Shown here piece after piece: positions 1-8,844 of a stretch of 34,203 nt of DNA (the stretch's first letter is position 1; each line of letters starts with the position of its first letter). Source of the DNA: Promethearchaeota archaeon (GTDB lineage Archaea > Asgardarchaeota > Lokiarchaeia > Sigyniarchaeales > SOKP01); contig SDNW01000014.1 in NCBI GenBank assembly GCA_004524725.1, positions 1 to 34,203 on the forward strand. The letters run 5' to 3'. The position numbers were made by a program, and so were the translations under genes. Under the pieces are notes generated by a model, which searched no databases, was not told where the DNA came from, and saw nothing but the letters and a program-made list of their open reading frames with translations.

Positions 1-1007
1 AATCCATAATAGAATAATGCCGATATTATTGCTGCGATAGGAAAAGTTAGTATCCAATAGATAGCCATTTTAATTAGCGATTTATAATCAATATCCTTTT
101 TTTGAGCGAGATTAAGTCCTATTATGCAAAAAACTACAACATGGCTGTGAGAAATTGGTAATCCGAATAATGTCGCAATCATTAAAATTACTGATGAACT
201 TAATTGTAAAATTATCCCTTCGCTTGGCCGTGAAGTTATCATTTGTGATGCAAGATTTTTTATGACATATCGAGCAGCAATATATATTCCTAAAAATGCA
301 GCAACTCCACATATAATAGAAAAAAAGAAATATTGCTGAATGTTAAGAGAGCTATTAGCTAATAATCCATAGAGGATTCCTAGTGCCTCTCCTGAATTTG
401 CTCCGACCCAAATCTCTGCGAATATAACCACAATAAATAAAATCCATTTAAAATATTTTTCAGATTTTTCAATTTGATTTAATCCTTTTAAGCGATATAA
501 ATATAGTTTAACAATTAACTTAAAAAAAATAAAGGTAATAACCAATCCAGATAACGGCGAAATAAACCAACTGAGAATAACATTGCTTAATTTTTCCCAA
601 TTAAAAGCTATCTCAAGATTTATACCGCCTTGAAAAATCGCATACACTATAACTACTCCAACCACACTTCCAATTAGTGAATGAGTGCTACTTAAAGGGA
701 TACCCGCAAAACTTCCAACGACCAACCATATAATACTGCTTATTAACACTGTTAATAACATAAAAGTAGTATATTGAATGCCTTCACCTAAGATATCGGC
801 ACCTACAGTTTTCGCAACAAAGCCACCACTGAAAAAAATCATCCCTAAACCAATCGCTATACCTCCAATTATTAAAGCAATTTTAAACTTCAACACTCCC
901 GCTCCAACTAAAACGGATAAGGTCTCATCATTCGCCCCAATTGAAAATGCAAGGGAGATGGCCATTATAACCAAAACCGCAACTAAAATAGAAGTTATAT
1001 CCGCCAT
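1..1007 (-). CDS. PiT-family inorganic phosphate transporter, 3' end beyond window
   Basis: Membrane permease of the PiT (PF01384) family, expected to import phosphate with a coupling cation. The frame is open from an ATG at 1005-1007 to the window edge, giving about 335 residues without the C-terminus. The first family signature appears near residue 23 as SIGANDE, and both half-repeats show the Ser/Thr-His loop (PLSSTHSLIGS and PISHSHVVV). Multiple hydrophobic segments are visible. The second GAND-type signature reads VGANSGEAL, so the usual Asp is Ser there, and the first reads GANDETLSV instead of the usual GANDVANA-like form. The DUF47 gene lies 20 bp upstream on the same strand, the usual partner arrangement for PiT transporters. 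Family assignment is secure; substrate is by family. Confidence 0.88.
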   Translation of the reverse strand, partial: MADITSILVAVLVIMAISLAFSIGANDETLSVLVGAGVLKFKIALIIGGIAIGLGMIFFSGGFVAKTVGADILGEGIQYTTFMLLTVLISSIIWLVVGSFAGIPLSSTHSLIGSVVGVVIVYAIFQGGINLEIAFNWEKLSNVILSWFISPLSGLVITFIFFKLIVKLYLYRLKGLNQIEKSEKYFKWILFIVVIFAEIWVGANSGEALGILYGLLANSSLNIQQYFFFSIICGVAAFLGIYIAARYVIKNLASQMITSRPSEGIILQLSSSVILMIATLFGLPISHSHVVVFCIIGLNLAQKKDIDYKSLIKMAIYWILTFPIAAIISALFYYG

Positions 1008-1027
1008 CGAGCTTCATACTTTTGAGT

Positions 1028-1699
1028 TTAGTCGAATATTAAATATTTTGTTGCTAAAAATTGGATATACTCTGAGAAGCTTTTTATATGATCAGCAAGC
1101 ATCATAATATCTTCAATCATTTCTTTAAGATACAAAAAGGTTCTTGATAAATAATCCATATCATAATTGTATAAACGATTTAATAATTTCCACTCTTCTC
1201 TTCGCATTTTTCGCCGTTCTTCTTTTACATCCTCGCAAATGTCATAAGATTTTCTTAAGTCTGAACCGATTAATTTAACTGACTCAGATAAGGAAAGAGA
1301 GATCATTCGTAAGGATTTTAATATACTCAAAACGTGAAGTTTAAATTCTTCATCTGGAAAAATTGCTCGGTAAAGTAGTAATCTGTTTGCCATGAATTCT
1401 CCAATATTTTTTATATCATTTATTTTTCCAAAGACTTTCAATCTATCGGCTTTTGAAAACATCAGTTTAGATTTAAAAATCTTGTTCTCAAAGGTTTTTT
1501 TTATTTGAACTTCAGTAGTAGTTTTAATGACATAATTCAAGCTTTTCTTAAAAGTATCAAAATCCTCCTCAACAAGACATTCGATTCCTTTAATCAATTG
1601 TAAATTCTGTTCATTAATATTATCCATAAATAACCGAGTTAATTCATCAATACTCATTTTGTTCAACTCTTTTTCACTTAATTCCAAGAGTATTCTCAC
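1028..1699 (-). CDS. DUF47/PhoU-like phosphate transport accessory protein
   Basis: All-helical, charged protein of 223 residues matching the DUF47 (PhoU-like, PF01865) family in length, helix pattern and context. Such proteins are usually encoded next to PiT transporters and are thought to modulate phosphate uptake. No membrane segments or signal peptide are seen. Features include a C-terminal helical stretch rich in Leu/Met/Ile (YLKEMIEDIMMLADHIKSF). The longest frame begins at GTG (1697-1699), but an AAGGTGA Shine-Dalgarno-like sequence overlaps that codon and sits 8 nt before an in-frame TTG at 1685-1687, which may be the true start (219 residues). It precedes the PiT gene by 20 bp, probably as one operon. 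Family call is moderately sure; the regulatory role is by analogy. Confidence 0.78.
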   Translation of the reverse strand: MRILLELSEKELNKMSIDELTRLFMDNINEQNLQLIKGIECLVEEDFDTFKKSLNYVIKTTTEVQIKKTFENKIFKSKLMFSKADRLKVFGKINDIKNIGEFMANRLLLYRAIFPDEEFKLHVLSILKSLRMISLSLSESVKLIGSDLRKSYDICEDVKEERRKMRREEWKLLNRLYNYDMDYLSRTFLYLKEMIEDIMMLADHIKSFSEYIQFLATKYLIFD

Positions 1700-1851
1700 C
1701 TTAAATTATTTATTAAGATCTATATAGATGTATTTTTCTTATATTTCAAATTTGATTATATATATAGTTAATTTATAAGATTTTTGTGAAATATATATTT
1801 AGATTTAATTTGTTAATCTCAAAATATATTAAAATTACCTGAAAATTTCAT

Positions 1852-2106
1852 TCATAAAATGAAATTCTTTTTAAGGCTGATAAATGTAGTCGTGGCTTCA
1901 ATCCACTTTATTAACTCATTATCAGTTCGACAAAAGTTAAGAATAAAATTCAAATTTTCTAATTCATTGAATACACATTCTACAATCATATCCCAAGCCC
2001 CATGAAGTGGACTAATATATGTTATTTTCCAATCCTCATGAGAGTGGACTGATTGAAATTCGTTTACTTTTTCAACGATTTTCCACTGGGTATCAATAAT
2101 TTTCAA
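1852..2106 (-). CDS. Stand-alone Lrp/AsnC-type RAM (ligand-binding) domain protein
   Basis: Small 84-residue protein. The pattern HGAWDMIVECVFNE, then a helix, then a terminal strand (IEATTTFISLKKNF) resembles the RAM/AsnC C-terminal ferredoxin-like domain, in which a G-x-Y/W-D turn leads into a strand and the protein ends with a T-x-T-x-I strand. No helix-turn-helix is present, so it would be a stand-alone effector-binding or oligomerisation module rather than a complete Lrp regulator. The only standard start in frame before the upstream stop is TTG (2104-2106). It lies alone between the phosphate genes and the PAP2 gene. The fold assignment is pattern-based and uncertain. Confidence 0.55.
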   Translation of the reverse strand: MKIIDTQWKIVEKVNEFQSVHSHEDWKITYISPLHGAWDMIVECVFNELENLNFILNFCRTDNELIKWIEATTTFISLKKNFIL

Positions 2107-2348
2107 ACGTATTAAGATATATCCACGGTAATAAATTAAGACCCACCAACTAACTCATTTTGAAGCGATTTTAAATATAAGTGTTTTAAACTTTTTCAAA
2201 CTTTCTATTAATCAAATCAATTTATTTGTTATTGAAAATACCAGTAATTAAAATCTTTTTACCAGCACAAAATGAGGAAAGTTATATATAGAATTTAATT
2301 AAAAATTGAATAAGCAACTAAAAATGTTGCTAAAAATTATAAATAAAT

Positions 2349-3308
2349 GTGAAAATGATGAATAACGAATTTAATAGTAAATTGATTTTATACTTACTAG
2401 CTATTACAGCGGTTACGTTTATAATTGGATTAATTCTCTACTTAACTGGTTTCAACTTATTTTTTAATTATCTCTTTTTCGACAACGAGATCACTTATGC
2501 GATTTTTTCGGTTATTACTACTAAAATATTAGTTTTAATATTTCTCTTGATTATCGTGAGTAGTTGGTACATATATGATAAACGTTTTGCAAAAAATTTA
2601 GCTATAGGTATCCTTAGCTCTTATTATATTGCTAGTTTTTTGAAAGACTTCTTTCAAGATCCACGTCCTCCAACGAATATTAAAGCTAACGAAAGTGGAT
2701 ATGGTTTTCCCTCAGGTCATGCGCAAAATGGTGTTGCGGGTTGGGGTTATATGGCATATGAGGCATATCGCAAGGAAAATAAAGTATTATTTTGGATATT
2801 TTCAATTCTATTATATCTTTTAGCAGGATCACGATTAGTTATAGGAGTACATGATTTACAAGACGTTTGGGGCGGATTAACCATTGGATTTATGTGGCTA
2901 ATCATATTTATAGTTCTTGAGCCAAAGGTATCCGAAAAGCTTAGAGGTTTATCTATTTTAATTAAAACTATACTATCAGTTGCTATACCAATAATCTTAT
3001 TCATTCTAGTGATGCTAATCTTTCCTGATTCAACAGAAAATTATGGATTGATATCTGGTGGCTTAATGGGTCTTTCATTAGGATATCTCCTTGAAACTGA
3101 AAAAATAAAATATGAACCTGGAGATTTAACCACATCTCAGAGAATAATTAATCTAGGGATTGGTCTGATAATAACTTTGGTGTTATATTTTGCATTCAGT
3201 TTATTATTTCCCGAGTCTCCAATTATGGATTTCCTACAATATTTGGTACTTTCATTCTTATTAGTAACCTTAGTCCCGTGGATTTTCACGAAAATTCAAC
3301 GCAAATAA
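2349..3308 (+). CDS. PAP2-superfamily membrane phosphatase
   Basis: Integral membrane phosphatase of the PAP2 superfamily (PF01569), acting on lipid phosphates or diphosphates such as polyprenyl diphosphates. All three signature motifs are visible: K-x6-RP at residues 99-107 (KDFFQDPRP), PSGH at 121-124 with the catalytic His124, and SR-x5-H-x3-D at 161-172 with His168 and Asp172. The core is preceded by about three membrane segments and followed by roughly four more plus a short tail (residues 195-319), making it longer than minimal PAP2 enzymes. Start is ambiguous: GTG at 2349, ATG at 2355 and ATG at 2358 lie in frame within 12 bp. It is convergent with carB. Family is certain; substrate is unknown. 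Confidence 0.9.
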   Translation: MKMMNNEFNSKLILYLLAITAVTFIIGLILYLTGFNLFFNYLFFDNEITYAIFSVITTKILVLIFLLIIVSSWYIYDKRFAKNLAIGILSSYYIASFLKDFFQDPRPPTNIKANESGYGFPSGHAQNGVAGWGYMAYEAYRKENKVLFWIFSILLYLLAGSRLVIGVHDLQDVWGGLTIGFMWLIIFIVLEPKVSEKLRGLSILIKTILSVAIPIILFILVMLIFPDSTENYGLISGGLMGLSLGYLLETEKIKYEPGDLTTSQRIINLGIGLIITLVLYFAFSLLFPESPIMDFLQYLVLSFLLVTLVPWIFTKIQRK

Positions 3309-3312
3309 ACCA

Positions 3313-3329
3313 ACATTTCTTTTTTTTCT
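3313..3329 (+). terminator. T-rich tract after the PAP2 gene
   Basis: A run rich in T (TTTCTTTTTTTTC) follows the PAP2 stop by a few bases and lies between convergent genes. Archaeal transcription commonly ends at such T tracts. No convincing hairpin precedes it. Confidence 0.35.
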
Positions 3330-3354
3330 TTTATTGAAGCTTTAAAATTATAGC

Positions 3355-6300
3355 TTACCAATATATTTTTTTTAGGCTTCTATGATATTGATTCAATGAT
3401 TTAATTGAAGGATTTTTATGGCGAATATATTCTATCGCATCAATAATTGCCTTTGCAAGTTGTAAATTTGTAATAACAGGAATATTGTAATCAACAGCAG
3501 TTCGCCGAATTTGGTATTCGTCCTGCATAATTATTTTAAACTTCTCTTCAGCAGTAGTTGGTAAGGGAATATTAATCACCATATCAATATATCCTTCTTG
3601 AAGACATTGAATGATATTTGGCTCACGTCCGAATTCATGTACTTTATAGAGTTTTACAGCATCAATTCCATTTTTAATTAGATTTTTTTTTGTATCTTCA
3701 GTGGCAAATATCGCAAATCCTAAAGCCTTCAACTTTTTAGCCAGTGGAAGCACTTCTTCTTTCAATTTTTCCCCTCCTACTGAGATTAAAATATTTCCTC
3801 CTTCAATAGGAAGATGCATCTCCGTAGATTCCAATGCTTTCATTAAAGCATCCGGAAAATCTTCTCCGATACAACCAACTTCTCCAGTCGAACTCATTTC
3901 AACCCCTAAAAGGTAATCTGCTTTATCTAATCGCATAAATGAAAACATTGGAGCCTTGATTGCAACATAATTTCCATAGGGTAGATCTATAATATTATTA
4001 GGAATTTTATTACCCATAATCACCTCTGCTGCGAGTTTCATGAGATTTATTCCCCGCGCTTTTGAAACATAAGGCATACTTCGACTTGATCTTAAATTAC
4101 ACTCAATTACATAAACACCTCCATTTTTCACCAGATATTGGATATTGAATGGGCCAATTATCTTGAGTGCTAAAGCAATCTTTTTCGTATATTGCTCTAT
4201 TGTTGAAATTGTATCCTTGGTGATAGATTGAGGAGGAATCGCCATAGTAGCATCTCCGGAATGAATTCCCGCATTTTCTATATGCTCCACGATTGCTCCT
4301 ATTAATACGTTTTCTCCATCGGCAACACCATCACATTCAACTTCTCGCGCATCTGTAAAAAATTTAGTGATGACTACGGGATATTCTTTTGAGATGGTCG
4401 CAGCTAAATCTAAAGTCTTAATTAGAGTGTCTTTATCGTAGGATACTCTCATCGCAGCTCCACTTAAAACATAGGAAGGTCTTACCAAAACAGGATATTC
4501 TACTTCTTTCGCAAAATTCAAAGCGTCCTGCACAGTTGTCAACATTTTCCATTGTGGTTGTTGAATATTAAGCTGATCTAACAAGGCACTGAATTTTGCT
4601 CGATCTTCAGCCATGTCTATTCTATTTCCATGGGTTCCTAAGATATTAATTGCGGTCTTTCGGAAAAAATCTGAATATTTAGCGAATTTAGAAGCTAAAT
4701 TTTGCGCGATTTGCCCTCCCGCAGAAACCACAACACCATAAGCTCGCTCTAACTCGCATATATCCAGTACTCTTTCACCCGATAGTTCCTCAAAATAGAG
4801 CTTATCCGAGATATCATAGTCTGTTGAAACTGTTTCGGGATTATAATTTATCATTATCGCTTGATCTACCCCACAATCCTTTAATCCCCATAAACAGTTA
4901 ACAGAACTCCAATCAAATTCTACAGAGGCTCCAATTCTATAAGTCCCGGATCCTAAGACAATCACTTTTTTGAGATTTAAGGAGTACTCTTTCTCATAAT
5001 CGATATCATGTTGAGAAGCAGAGTAGGTTAGATATAAGTAATTAGTTTTTGCAGGCCATTCTGCTGCTAATGTATCAATCCTCTTGACAAAGGGTTGAAT
5101 ATTAAGCCTTCTCCGCATTTGTCTTATAAAGATGGTATCAACTTTCATCAATTTAGCAATTTGACCATCAGAAAAGCCAAATCGTTTTGCTCGTTCTAAC
5201 CAATATTTCTTTTCCTCACTACTTGTTTCTAATAATTCAATATCCTGCAATTGACGCTCTAAATCGATAATGTGCTTCAATTTATAGAGAAACCATCGGT
5301 CAATTCGCGTTAGGCGAAAAATTTCCTCAATTGAAATGTTCCTCTTTAATGCTTCGGCAATTCTAAATAATCTCAGATCAGTAGGATGACGAAGTGTATA
5401 TTTTAATTCATTTAGATCGCTAATTGGTTCTAAATCATTAACAACGAATCCTTTCATGCCTATATCTAACATTCGGATTGCTTTTTGAAGTGTTTCTTCA
5501 AAGGTTCTGCCTATTGCCATCACTTCTCCAACACTCTTCATTTGGGACCCAATTTTACGATCAACTTTCTGAAACTTAGTGAGATCCCAACGTGGAATTT
5601 TTAAAACCAAATAATCTAAAGCAGGCTCAAAACATGCGGTTGTGATCCTTGTAATTTTATTTTTCAACTCAGGGAGGGTGTATCCTATTGCTAATTTTGC
5701 TGCAATATAAGCAAGAGGATATCCAGTCGCCTTTGAAGCTAATGCTGAAGATCTAGAAAGGCGAGCATTTACCTCTATTACTCTGAATTCTTTTGAATAT
5801 GGATGGAGAGCATATTGAATATTGCATTCCCCAATGATGCCTAGACCTCGAATTATTCGAATTGAAGCTGATCGAAGCATGTGATACTCATCGTTGGTCA
5901 AAGTTTGAGAAGGGGCTATAACAATACTTTCGCCAGTATGAATCCCAACTGGGTCCATGTTCTCCATATTACAATTAATAAAACAATTATCCGCAGCATC
6001 TCGAACCACTTCATATTCAATTTCTTTCCAACCCCAAACTGACTCCTCAATTAAAATCTGATTGATTCTGGATTGAGCTAAGCCTTTTTTTGCCATCCGT
6101 TCAAAATCCTTAAGATTATCCACAATACCAGAACCCCTACCTCCTAACGTGTAAGCTACTCGAATCATAAGAGGAAAATTAATCTCTTCAACAGCTTTCA
6201 TTGCTTCTTTAAATGAAGTGACGGCTTTACTTTTACACACTTTCGCATTTGCTTTATTCATGGCTTGAACAAATAAATCTCGATCTTCAGTTACCTCTAT

Positions 6301-6666
6301 TGCTTCAATTGGCGTTCCAAGGACTCGAATATTGTATTTTTTTAGGATTCCTTTCTGTTCTAATTCAACGCCTACATTTAAGGCGGTTTGCCCTCCAAAT
6401 GCCAGTAAAATTCCATCCGGACGTTCTTTTTTAATTATTTCTTCAACATATTTCACATTTATTGGCAATAAATAGACCTCATCCGAGAGTACAGGATCCG
6501 TTTGAATGGTTGCTATATTGGGGTTAATCAATATCGTTTGTATTCCTTCTTCCTTTAATGCCTTTAACACTTGGCTTCCCGAATAGTCAAATTCTCCTGC
6601 TTGACCAATACGAATACCACCAGAACCTAATATTAAAGCCTTTTTAATAGTTGTATCTAATGGCAT
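3355..6666 (-). CDS. carB: Carbamoyl phosphate synthase large subunit
   Basis: Synthetase subunit that makes carbamoyl phosphate from ammonia, bicarbonate and two ATP, for pyrimidine and arginine synthesis. At 1103 residues it is full length. The layout is an N-terminal ATP-grasp half (about 1-400), an oligomerisation region (about 400-565), a second ATP-grasp half starting with VIVLGSGTYRIGASVEFDW (about 568 on), and a C-terminal MGS-like allosteric domain (from about 955). Conserved stretches include GSGGIRIGQAGEFDYSG, EVNARLSRSSALASKATGYP and ECNLRSSRSMPYVSKARG. Several segments recall eukaryotic CAD/Ura2-type enzymes (VEFDWSSVN, LSGAAM, HSGDATMAIPPQ). It follows carA by a single base, so the two are co-transcribed. 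Assignment is essentially certain. Confidence 0.97.
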   Translation of the reverse strand: MPLDTTIKKALILGSGGIRIGQAGEFDYSGSQVLKALKEEGIQTILINPNIATIQTDPVLSDEVYLLPINVKYVEEIIKKERPDGILLAFGGQTALNVGVELEQKGILKKYNIRVLGTPIEAIEVTEDRDLFVQAMNKANAKVCKSKAVTSFKEAMKAVEEINFPLMIRVAYTLGGRGSGIVDNLKDFERMAKKGLAQSRINQILIEESVWGWKEIEYEVVRDAADNCFINCNMENMDPVGIHTGESIVIAPSQTLTNDEYHMLRSASIRIIRGLGIIGECNIQYALHPYSKEFRVIEVNARLSRSSALASKATGYPLAYIAAKLAIGYTLPELKNKITRITTACFEPALDYLVLKIPRWDLTKFQKVDRKIGSQMKSVGEVMAIGRTFEETLQKAIRMLDIGMKGFVVNDLEPISDLNELKYTLRHPTDLRLFRIAEALKRNISIEEIFRLTRIDRWFLYKLKHIIDLERQLQDIELLETSSEEKKYWLERAKRFGFSDGQIAKLMKVDTIFIRQMRRRLNIQPFVKRIDTLAAEWPAKTNYLYLTYSASQHDIDYEKEYSLNLKKVIVLGSGTYRIGASVEFDWSSVNCLWGLKDCGVDQAIMINYNPETVSTDYDISDKLYFEELSGERVLDICELERAYGVVVSAGGQIAQNLASKFAKYSDFFRKTAINILGTHGNRIDMAEDRAKFSALLDQLNIQQPQWKMLTTVQDALNFAKEVEYPVLVRPSYVLSGAAMRVSYDKDTLIKTLDLAATISKEYPVVITKFFTDAREVECDGVADGENVLIGAIVEHIENAGIHSGDATMAIPPQSITKDTISTIEQYTKKIALALKIIGPFNIQYLVKNGGVYVIECNLRSSRSMPYVSKARGINLMKLAAEVIMGNKIPNNIIDLPYGNYVAIKAPMFSFMRLDKADYLLGVEMSSTGEVGCIGEDFPDALMKALESTEMHLPIEGGNILISVGGEKLKEEVLPLAKKLKALGFAIFATEDTKKNLIKNGIDAVKLYKVHEFGREPNIIQCLQEGYIDMVINIPLPTTAEEKFKIIMQDEYQIRRTAVDYNIPVITNLQLAKAIIDAIEYIRHKNPSIKSLNQYHRSLKKIYW

Positions 6667-6667
6667 C

Positions 6668-7804
6668 TTAATCTAACCCCATATACTTCAAAAAGATATC
6701 AAATAAATATAGCGAATCTAATGGTCCAGGTGAAGCTTCAGGATGGAATTGAACCGCAAAAATCGGTTTAGATTTATGGATTAATCCTTCGTTAGAATCA
6801 TCGTCGATATTTTTAAGAAACTCAACAAATCCCCCTTTTTCAAAATCTTTAACGCAAAATCCATGGTTCTGCGAAGTAATATAGCATTTGTTATCATTTG
6901 GATTGATAACGGTTTTATTTCCTCCTCGGTGTCCATATTTAAGTTTATATGAGGTCCCTCCTGCAGCGATCGCTATTATTTGATTACCTAAACATATTCC
7001 CATTGTTGGAATGTTATTTTCGATTAATTGGCGAGTAACCTCAATTGCACTCACATTTATTGCGGGATCGCCTGGACCGTTCGAAATGAAAACTCCGTTT
7101 GGATCTAAAGCCATAATTTGTTCATAACTATAATTATGAGGTACTAAAATTACTTCAAGCCCTCTTGCTACAAAATTTCGCAAGATGTTTAATTTAACTC
7201 CAAGATCCAAAACCACAATCCTTCCTTTAATTTGTAATGGCCTATAATGTACTACCTCTTGGGTAGAGACTTCACTAACTAAATTTCTTAAATTAGGATC
7301 TCCAATTTCTCTTACTTCTTCTTTTAATTTTTCTAAATCTGGTTCTTCCCCACGATTATATACCTCTAGTAATCCTAATTTCACTCCTTCTTCACGTAAA
7401 ATCTTAGTTATTGCACGAGTATCTATCCATTCAATTCCAGGTACGTCTTCTTCTAATAGAAATTCATTTAGAGTTCTAACACTTTCATAATGACTAGGAT
7501 TTTTGCAACATTCATTTACTATTAACCCATTTAACTTAATAGAATCAGATTCAAAATATTTCCAAATACCTACAACATCTTTTTCCCATGCGGGTACACC
7601 ATAGTTCCCTATTAAAGGATGAGTCATCACCACGATTTGCTCTTTATAACTAGGATCAGTAAGAGTCTCATTATAACCTGCACCAGTAATAGTTGTGAAG
7701 ACAATTTCGCCATGGACTTTTTTAGTAGCACCGAATCCTATCCCTTCGAAATAACGACCATCATTGAGCATTAAAATCGCGGGTCGTTCTTTTTTATATA
7801 ACAT
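6668..7804 (-). CDS. carA: Carbamoyl phosphate synthase small (glutaminase) subunit
   Basis: Hydrolyses glutamine and passes ammonia to CarB. At 378 residues it matches the family length. The N-terminal CPSase small-chain domain (about 1-180) is followed by a class I glutamine amidotransferase domain (about 193-375). Visible residues are the oxyanion-loop motif SNGPGDP (241-247), the catalytic Cys271 in GICLGNQ, and the His354/Glu356 pair in QFHPEASPGP. The motif after the nucleophile reads GNQ where GHQ is common, a mild variation. The stop is one base from the carB start. The upstream region (7805-7989) separates it from the cyclase gene and should hold the carAB promoter; no clear Shine-Dalgarno precedes the ATG. 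Confidence 0.97.
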   Translation of the reverse strand: MLYKKERPAILMLNDGRYFEGIGFGATKKVHGEIVFTTITGAGYNETLTDPSYKEQIVVMTHPLIGNYGVPAWEKDVVGIWKYFESDSIKLNGLIVNECCKNPSHYESVRTLNEFLLEEDVPGIEWIDTRAITKILREEGVKLGLLEVYNRGEEPDLEKLKEEVREIGDPNLRNLVSEVSTQEVVHYRPLQIKGRIVVLDLGVKLNILRNFVARGLEVILVPHNYSYEQIMALDPNGVFISNGPGDPAINVSAIEVTRQLIENNIPTMGICLGNQIIAIAAGGTSYKLKYGHRGGNKTVINPNDNKCYITSQNHGFCVKDFEKGGFVEFLKNIDDDSNEGLIHKSKPIFAVQFHPEASPGPLDSLYLFDIFLKYMGLD

Positions 7805-7989
7805 CGACGAAAATATTGTTATTTAAAGTATATTCTTAACATATACATAGCAATTTGCAGTTTTTAAGCTTATTTATTAACTGGATAAACATACATATGG
7901 CAGATTCATGAATAATTCTTATAACATGATTAGTGAAATATAAACAAAAAAACAAAAATCATTGATAGTATTAACTACTTTTTTTGTAT

Positions 7990-8799
7990 TTATTCCGGGA
8001 TTGATGCTACAGCTCGCACCCAGCCAGCACTTGCTCTCGCAATTTTTATGGGAAAACAATAAATGATTGCTCCAACTGGAGGGACTTTATCTAAGTTAAT
8101 CATTTTTTCTATTTGGAAATATCCTAATTCTCGTCCTGCATAATGCCCCTCCCATATAATCGAGGGATCTGGTTTCTCTTTCCACTTCTCGGCGGTTAAA
8201 AAAAAAGGTGCATCCCATGACCACGCGTCAATCCCTACAACATGAACTCCTTGTCTTATGATGTGCAATGTTGCTTCTTTACCTACACCTACTCCATGTA
8301 GTAGGTATTCCTTAGAGCCAGCATATTTAGGGGCATTTGTATGAACACATAAGATATCTCCTTCCTTTAACTTATAATCTATATCTTTCAATTTGTTGTC
8401 TATATCATGAGGGGTTAATACATAACCTTCCTCATAATCCGTGCAATCTATCACTACCAACGGACCAGTTCCCCATTCTAAAGGAAAGTCATCAATGGTC
8501 ATTGCTTTTCTCTGCCCTATTTCTTTATCTTGGATTGGGGCAAAATGCCAAGGAGCATCCATATGAGTTCCACCATGGGTTCCTATAGTTACCGTCTCTG
8601 TTGCCCAGCCTTTTCCATCAGGTAAATGTTCATCTGGACAGATAAACATTTTCATTCTAGCAAAATAATAACCCATCTCGTTAGCTCCTATATTATGATC
8701 CCTATATTCTATATGGGGGCCTGATATTGGTGGATCAAAAATCGCTTCTTCTGGATTGACTATTGGAATCGACAAATCAATAAATTTCATATGTATCAT
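7990..8799 (-). CDS. Cyclase-family metal-dependent hydrolase
   Basis: Member of the putative cyclase family (PF04199), which includes bacterial kynurenine formamidase (KynB) and isatin hydrolase; these open amide or lactam bonds using divalent metal. The diagnostic motif H-x-GTH-x-D-x3-H is present as HGGTHMDAPWH at residues 75-85. It has 269 residues and no signal peptide. The start could be the ATG at 8797-8799 or the ATG three codons later, both without a clear Shine-Dalgarno. It lies 45 bp downstream of the crotonase-fold gene on the same strand, suggesting co-transcription and a role in degrading a cyclic or amide compound delivered to CoA metabolism. Family is secure; substrate is unknown. 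Confidence 0.85.
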   Translation of the reverse strand: MIHMKFIDLSIPIVNPEEAIFDPPISGPHIEYRDHNIGANEMGYYFARMKMFICPDEHLPDGKGWATETVTIGTHGGTHMDAPWHFAPIQDKEIGQRKAMTIDDFPLEWGTGPLVVIDCTDYEEGYVLTPHDIDNKLKDIDYKLKEGDILCVHTNAPKYAGSKEYLLHGVGVGKEATLHIIRQGVHVVGIDAWSWDAPFFLTAEKWKEKPDPSIIWEGHYAGRELGYFQIEKMINLDKVPPVGAIIYCFPIKIARASAGWVRAVASIPE

Positions 8800-8844
8800 T
8801 TCAATTTTTTTAATTAGTATTCGAATATTTTATAATATAGTTAA

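Noticed and set aside
778..1107. Plus-strand frame of 109 codons opposite the PiT transporter
   Set aside because: Antisense shadow: the minus strand encodes clear PiT motifs through the same bases.
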